Positions 6,842 through 8,763 of a DNA stretch of 8,763 nucleotides are shown in pieces. The stretch is from Deltaproteobacteria bacterium (GTDB lineage: Bacteria > Desulfobacterota > Syntrophia > Syntrophales > UBA2210), in assembly GCA_011056825.1 (NCBI GenBank), contig DSBH01000170.1, positions 1 to 8,763 of the forward strand, read 5' to 3'. Under the pieces are notes generated by a model that was given only the letters and a program-made list of their open reading frames with translations, did no database searches and was not told the DNA's origin. A program made the translations under genes and the position numbers. Position 1 is the stretch's first letter. Each line of letters begins with the position of its first letter.

Positions 6842-6855
6842 TATACACCTGTATA
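6842..6855. promoter_or_regulatory. Inverted repeat TATACA-CC-TGTATA, candidate activator site
   Basis: TATACA (6842-6847) is mirrored by TGTATA (6850-6855) across a 2-base spacer, within an AT-rich patch. The centre lies about 133 bases upstream of the predicted htrA start and about 118 upstream of the predicted kinase start, in the usual range for a sigma-54 enhancer serving both promoters. The AT richness makes chance symmetry more likely than for the CCGGACA dyad. Confidence 0.35.
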
Positions 6856-6860
6856 TCATA

Positions 6861-6881
6861 ACTGGATACATAGTAGCCAGT
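6861..6881. promoter_or_regulatory. Inverted repeat ACTGG-N11-CCAGT, candidate activator site
   Basis: ACTGG (6861-6865) and CCAGT (6877-6881) form a perfect 5-bp dyad with an 11-base spacer, centred about two helical turns from the preceding repeat. It is about 111 bases upstream of the predicted htrA start and 141 upstream of the predicted kinase start. Paired sites of this kind commonly support cooperative assembly of sigma-54 activators. The half-sites are short, so the call is tentative. Confidence 0.35.
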
Positions 6882-6954
6882 ATTTTTACGCTTTATCCTG
6901 TACGCGGGCGACCCACCCGGGATCACGCAGGGCGGGACGCCGATGGAAAGGGAC

Positions 6955-6971
6955 TTGGCATAACCATTGCT
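6955..6971 (+). promoter_or_regulatory. Sigma-54 (-24/-12) promoter for htrA
   Basis: TTGGCATAACCATTGCT matches the sigma-54 consensus YTGGCACG-N4-TTGCW closely. The GG at 6957-6958 and GC at 6969-6970 are spaced by exactly ten bases. The predicted start is near 6982, about 138 bases before the htrA ATG. TTGGCA could be read as a sigma-70 -35 box, but no acceptable -10 lies 16-18 bases downstream. The site points to control of the protease by the divergently encoded sigma-54 activator. Confidence 0.78.
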
Positions 6972-7107
6972 AATTCTCAATAAAAGTCGGCAAAGTCCGG
7001 CGAACAGTGCGCCGTACGGAAGGCCGCGGACGGTCGAACAGTGAAGACGACACGGTAACGGCAGAAACCGAAGCGGGCAGAACCATATTTGACGAGACGA
7101 TATGAAG

Positions 7108-7115
7108 AAGGAGGT
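7108..7115 (+). promoter_or_regulatory. Strong Shine-Dalgarno that decides the htrA start
   Basis: AAGGAGGT lies 3' of an in-frame ATG at 7102 and five bases (counted from GGAGG) before the ATG at 7120. Ribosomes directed by it would start at 7120, so the upstream ATG is probably not used. Confidence 0.85.
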
Positions 7116-7119
7116 CAAC

Positions 7120-8604
7120 ATGCATACAGCACGACAGAGACGAACAGGGATGTTTCCGGGGACCGCCGTTTTTCTGGCCATTGGACTGGCCCTCATTGCG
7201 GGAGTGATGGCTTTCGGTGTCGCTCCGGGCGCTGTCGCCGCAAGTGAAGCACAAGCGGCGGCCGCGGAGGCGTCCACGTACAGCGTGCCCCCGTCCTTTA
7301 CCGACATCGCTGAGCATGTTAATCCCTGTGTCGTGAATATCAGTACGACAAAGGTTGTCAGTGGGGGCGACATGTATCACTTCGGAGCTCCTTTTCAGGG
7401 ATCTCCCTTCGAGCGGTTCTTCGGAGGTGACGAATTTTTCAAGCACTTTTTCGGCGACCGGCCGGGCAGGGAATACCGACAACGCAGCCTGGGATCCGGC
7501 TTCATCATCAGCAAGGACGGTTATCTTTTTACGAATAATCACGTCATAGAACGGGCCGACGAAATTACGGTCCGCCTTTCAAACGGGAACGAATACAGCG
7601 CCGTCGTCAAGGGCAGCGACAAAAACACCGACATCGCCCTTCTCAAGATCGACGCGGACGAGAAACTGCCCGCGGCAACCCTGGGAAAATCGTCTGAACT
7701 GCGGGTCGGAGAATGGGTCATGGCGATCGGGAACCCCTTTGGACTGTCACAGACGGTGACCGCGGGCATCGTCAGCGCCACGGGGCGAGTCATCGGCGCC
7801 GGTCCCTATGATGATTTTATTCAGACCGATGCCTCCATTAATCCCGGTAACAGCGGTGGTCCGCTGTTTAACATGGCCGGCGAGGTAGTCGGCATCAACA
7901 CGGCCATCGTGGCACAGGGGCAGGGCATCGGGTTCGCCATTCCCATTGATATGGCGAAGGAAATTCTTCCCGCTCTGAAACAGGAAGGGCGGGTCACCCG
8001 TGGCTGGCTGGGCGTGTCTGTCCAGGACGTGACAAAGGAAATTGCCGACAGCCTGGGACTGAAGTCTGAAGACGGCGTATTGGTGGCCCACGCTTTCGAG
8101 GGTGATCCTGCCGCCGAAGCGGGCATCATGAGCGGCGACGTGATTATTTCAATTAACGGGGAGCCCGTTACAGATACCCAGGAACTGCTCCGTGTCGTAG
8201 CGTCGATACCGGTTGACACCGAAGCGGACATCGGTGTTGTCCGTGAGGGAGCGGAAAAGCATTTTACCGTCGTGGTCAAGGAGCGGCCGGATTCGAAAAC
8301 CCTGGTCAGCCAGGATAAAAAAGAAGACCAGTTCGGTATGACCGTCCAGGCTATCACGCCTGACATGGCCTTGCATTTCGGCCTGTCCGATACGGGCGGT
8401 GTGATTGTAACGGATGTGGAACCCGGCAGCAGGGCCGGCGAGGCGGGCATTCAGCCGGCGGATATTATCGTGTCGGTCAACAACATACACATCGAAACCA
8501 TGGATAATTACCGGGATGCCATCGCGAAAGCCGATACGGCCAAGAGCCTGCTTCTGCTCATCAAGAGGCAGGATGCGCGGTTCTTCGTCGTGATAAAACC
8601 CTGA
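7120..8604 (+). CDS. degP: Periplasmic serine endoprotease, HtrA/DegP (Do) family
   Basis: A periplasmic quality-control protease and chaperone that degrades misfolded envelope proteins. Numbered from the ATG at 7120 (494 residues), it has a signal peptide (basic MHTARQRR, hydrophobic core about 12-35, likely cleavage after GAVAA near residue 41), a trypsin-like domain with catalytic His141 (TNNHVI), Asp171 (NTDIALLKI) and Ser245 (GNSGGP), and two PDZ domains (about 295-390 and 405-490). The Phe-rich segment at 97-111 is the usual LA-loop insertion of Do proteases. Length and two-PDZ layout match DegP/MucD rather than single-PDZ DegS. Starting at 7102 would add six residues, but the strong ribosome site favours 7120. 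It is transcribed away from the zraS-like operon from a likely sigma-54 promoter, suggesting it is an output of that system. Orthology to DegP versus DegQ or MucD cannot be settled here. Confidence 0.96.
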   Translation: MHTARQRRTGMFPGTAVFLAIGLALIAGVMAFGVAPGAVAASEAQAAAAEASTYSVPPSFTDIAEHVNPCVVNISTTKVVSGGDMYHFGAPFQGSPFERFFGGDEFFKHFFGDRPGREYRQRSLGSGFIISKDGYLFTNNHVIERADEITVRLSNGNEYSAVVKGSDKNTDIALLKIDADEKLPAATLGKSSELRVGEWVMAIGNPFGLSQTVTAGIVSATGRVIGAGPYDDFIQTDASINPGNSGGPLFNMAGEVVGINTAIVAQGQGIGFAIPIDMAKEILPALKQEGRVTRGWLGVSVQDVTKEIADSLGLKSEDGVLVAHAFEGDPAAEAGIMSGDVIISINGEPVTDTQELLRVVASIPVDTEADIGVVREGAEKHFTVVVKERPDSKTLVSQDKKEDQFGMTVQAITPDMALHFGLSDTGGVIVTDVEPGSRAGEAGIQPADIIVSVNNIHIETMDNYRDAIAKADTAKSLLLLIKRQDARFFVVIKP

Positions 8605-8623
8605 TTTATCGAGAAACCGGGAA

Positions 8624-8666
8624 GGCGGCCGTCGGGCAAGCTGCCCGTGCGGCCGTCGGCCGCACG
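8624..8666 (+). terminator. Tandem GC-rich hairpins downstream of htrA
   Basis: Two hairpins follow the htrA stop by about 30 bases. CGGGCA-AGC-TGCCCG (8633-8647) is directly followed by a 9-bp stem, CGTGCGGCC-GTC-GGCCGCACG (8646-8666), sharing two bases. The 11-base element GCGGCCGTCGG occurs twice (8625-8635 and 8649-8659), so the left copy could also pair with the GGCCGC arm of the second hairpin and give an alternative fold. The first T run, TTTTT at 8691-8695, is too far for a canonical intrinsic terminator. This may act as a Rho-independent-like stop, a 3'-end stabiliser or a short repeat element. Confidence 0.45.
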
Positions 8667-8763
8667 AATCGGGTGCTACACTGATTACGATTTTTATTGC
8701 TCTAGACGATTGGTCATGGTATCAATCATCCCCGAGACGTGGCGTGATTGCACAGATGGAACA
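8667..8763. other. Downstream flank, no recognised gene
   Basis: Nothing here is identifiable. On the - strand a frame is open from the window edge to a TAA at 8694-8696 (22 codons ending in NRLEQ), which could be the 3' end of a convergent gene. On the + strand a frame starting at ATG 8716 is open to the edge (16 codons), without a ribosome site. Either could be chance at this length. Confidence 0.3.

Larger units (their letters stand above)
6650..7119. promoter_or_regulatory. Divergent sigma-54 regulatory region between zraS-like operon and htrA
   Basis: This 470-bp gap separates two divergently transcribed units and contains no convincing gene. It holds a leftward sigma-54 promoter (6740-6756), a rightward one (6955-6971) and three inverted repeats between them (6788-6808, 6842-6855, 6861-6881). 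The inferred transcription starts are near 6729 (leftward) and 6982 (rightward), giving leaders of about 80 and 138 nucleotides. The htrA leader contains the direct repeat CGAACAGTG twice, near 7012 and 7035, of unknown meaning. I see no convincing sigma-70 -35/-10 pair facing htrA. The arrangement matches the zraP/zraSR layout in enteric bacteria. Confidence 0.75.

Noticed and set aside
6329..6973. + strand open frame of 214 codons over the kinase start and divergent region
   Set aside because: Antisense to the kinase N-terminus. The composition is not protein-like, and the part beyond 6650 coincides with regulatory dyads.
6834..7542. - strand open frames (179 and 190 codons) across the intergenic region and htrA start
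   Set aside because: They overlap the htrA signal peptide and protease domain in antisense, show no family features, and cover the sigma-54 promoter.
8694..8762. 3' end of a convergent - strand gene at the window edge
   Set aside because: Only 22 codons are open, with no recognisable motif; too short to call a CDS.

Overview
The window looks like chromosomal DNA of a Gram-negative bacterium. It encodes two lipopolysaccharide inner-core enzymes, a periplasmic HtrA/Do protease and a two-component system with a periplasmic sensor. The moderately high GC, the two sigma-54 promoters and the family mix (ZraSR-type system, YjbQ, MagIII/EndoIII-like glycosylase) suggest a deltaproteobacterial (Desulfobacterota) type, but that assignment is an inference. 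I see no tRNA, rRNA, CRISPR array or insertion sequence.

Layout. (1) Positions 1-3090, + strand: a tightly packed run of hldD (5' end cut by the window), kdsB, a fumarylacetoacetate hydrolase-family gene and an EndoIII/MagIII-like DNA glycosylase. The first two genes make ADP-heptose and CMP-Kdo for LPS inner core. The last two have no obvious link to LPS but overlap or closely follow it. (2) Positions 3091-3120: a 30-bp gap between convergent genes holding a perfect match to the ParB-binding centromere site parS. (3) Positions 6649 down to 3121, - strand: zraS-like sensor kinase, zraR-like sigma-54 activator (4-bp ATGA overlap) and yjbQ (29-bp gap), apparently one operon. (4) Positions 6650-7119: a 470-bp divergent regulatory region. 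It carries one GG-N10-GC sigma-54 promoter facing the kinase operon, a second facing htrA, and three dyad-symmetric candidate activator sites between them. (5) Positions 7120-8604, + strand: an HtrA/DegP-type protease, followed by tandem GC-rich hairpins and about 100 bp with no recognised gene.

How it fits together. The best reading is a Zra-type envelope-stress circuit. A ZraS-like kinase with an extra PAS domain phosphorylates a ZraR-like activator. The activator would bind the shared intergenic dyads and turn on both its own operon and the divergent periplasmic protease through sigma-54. In Escherichia coli the gene divergent from zraSR is the small periplasmic protein zraP; here that position is held by htrA. 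The second notable item is the isolated consensus parS site, which would place this window in the ParB-loaded part of the chromosome, commonly the origin-proximal side. No parA, parB or dnaA is visible here to confirm that.
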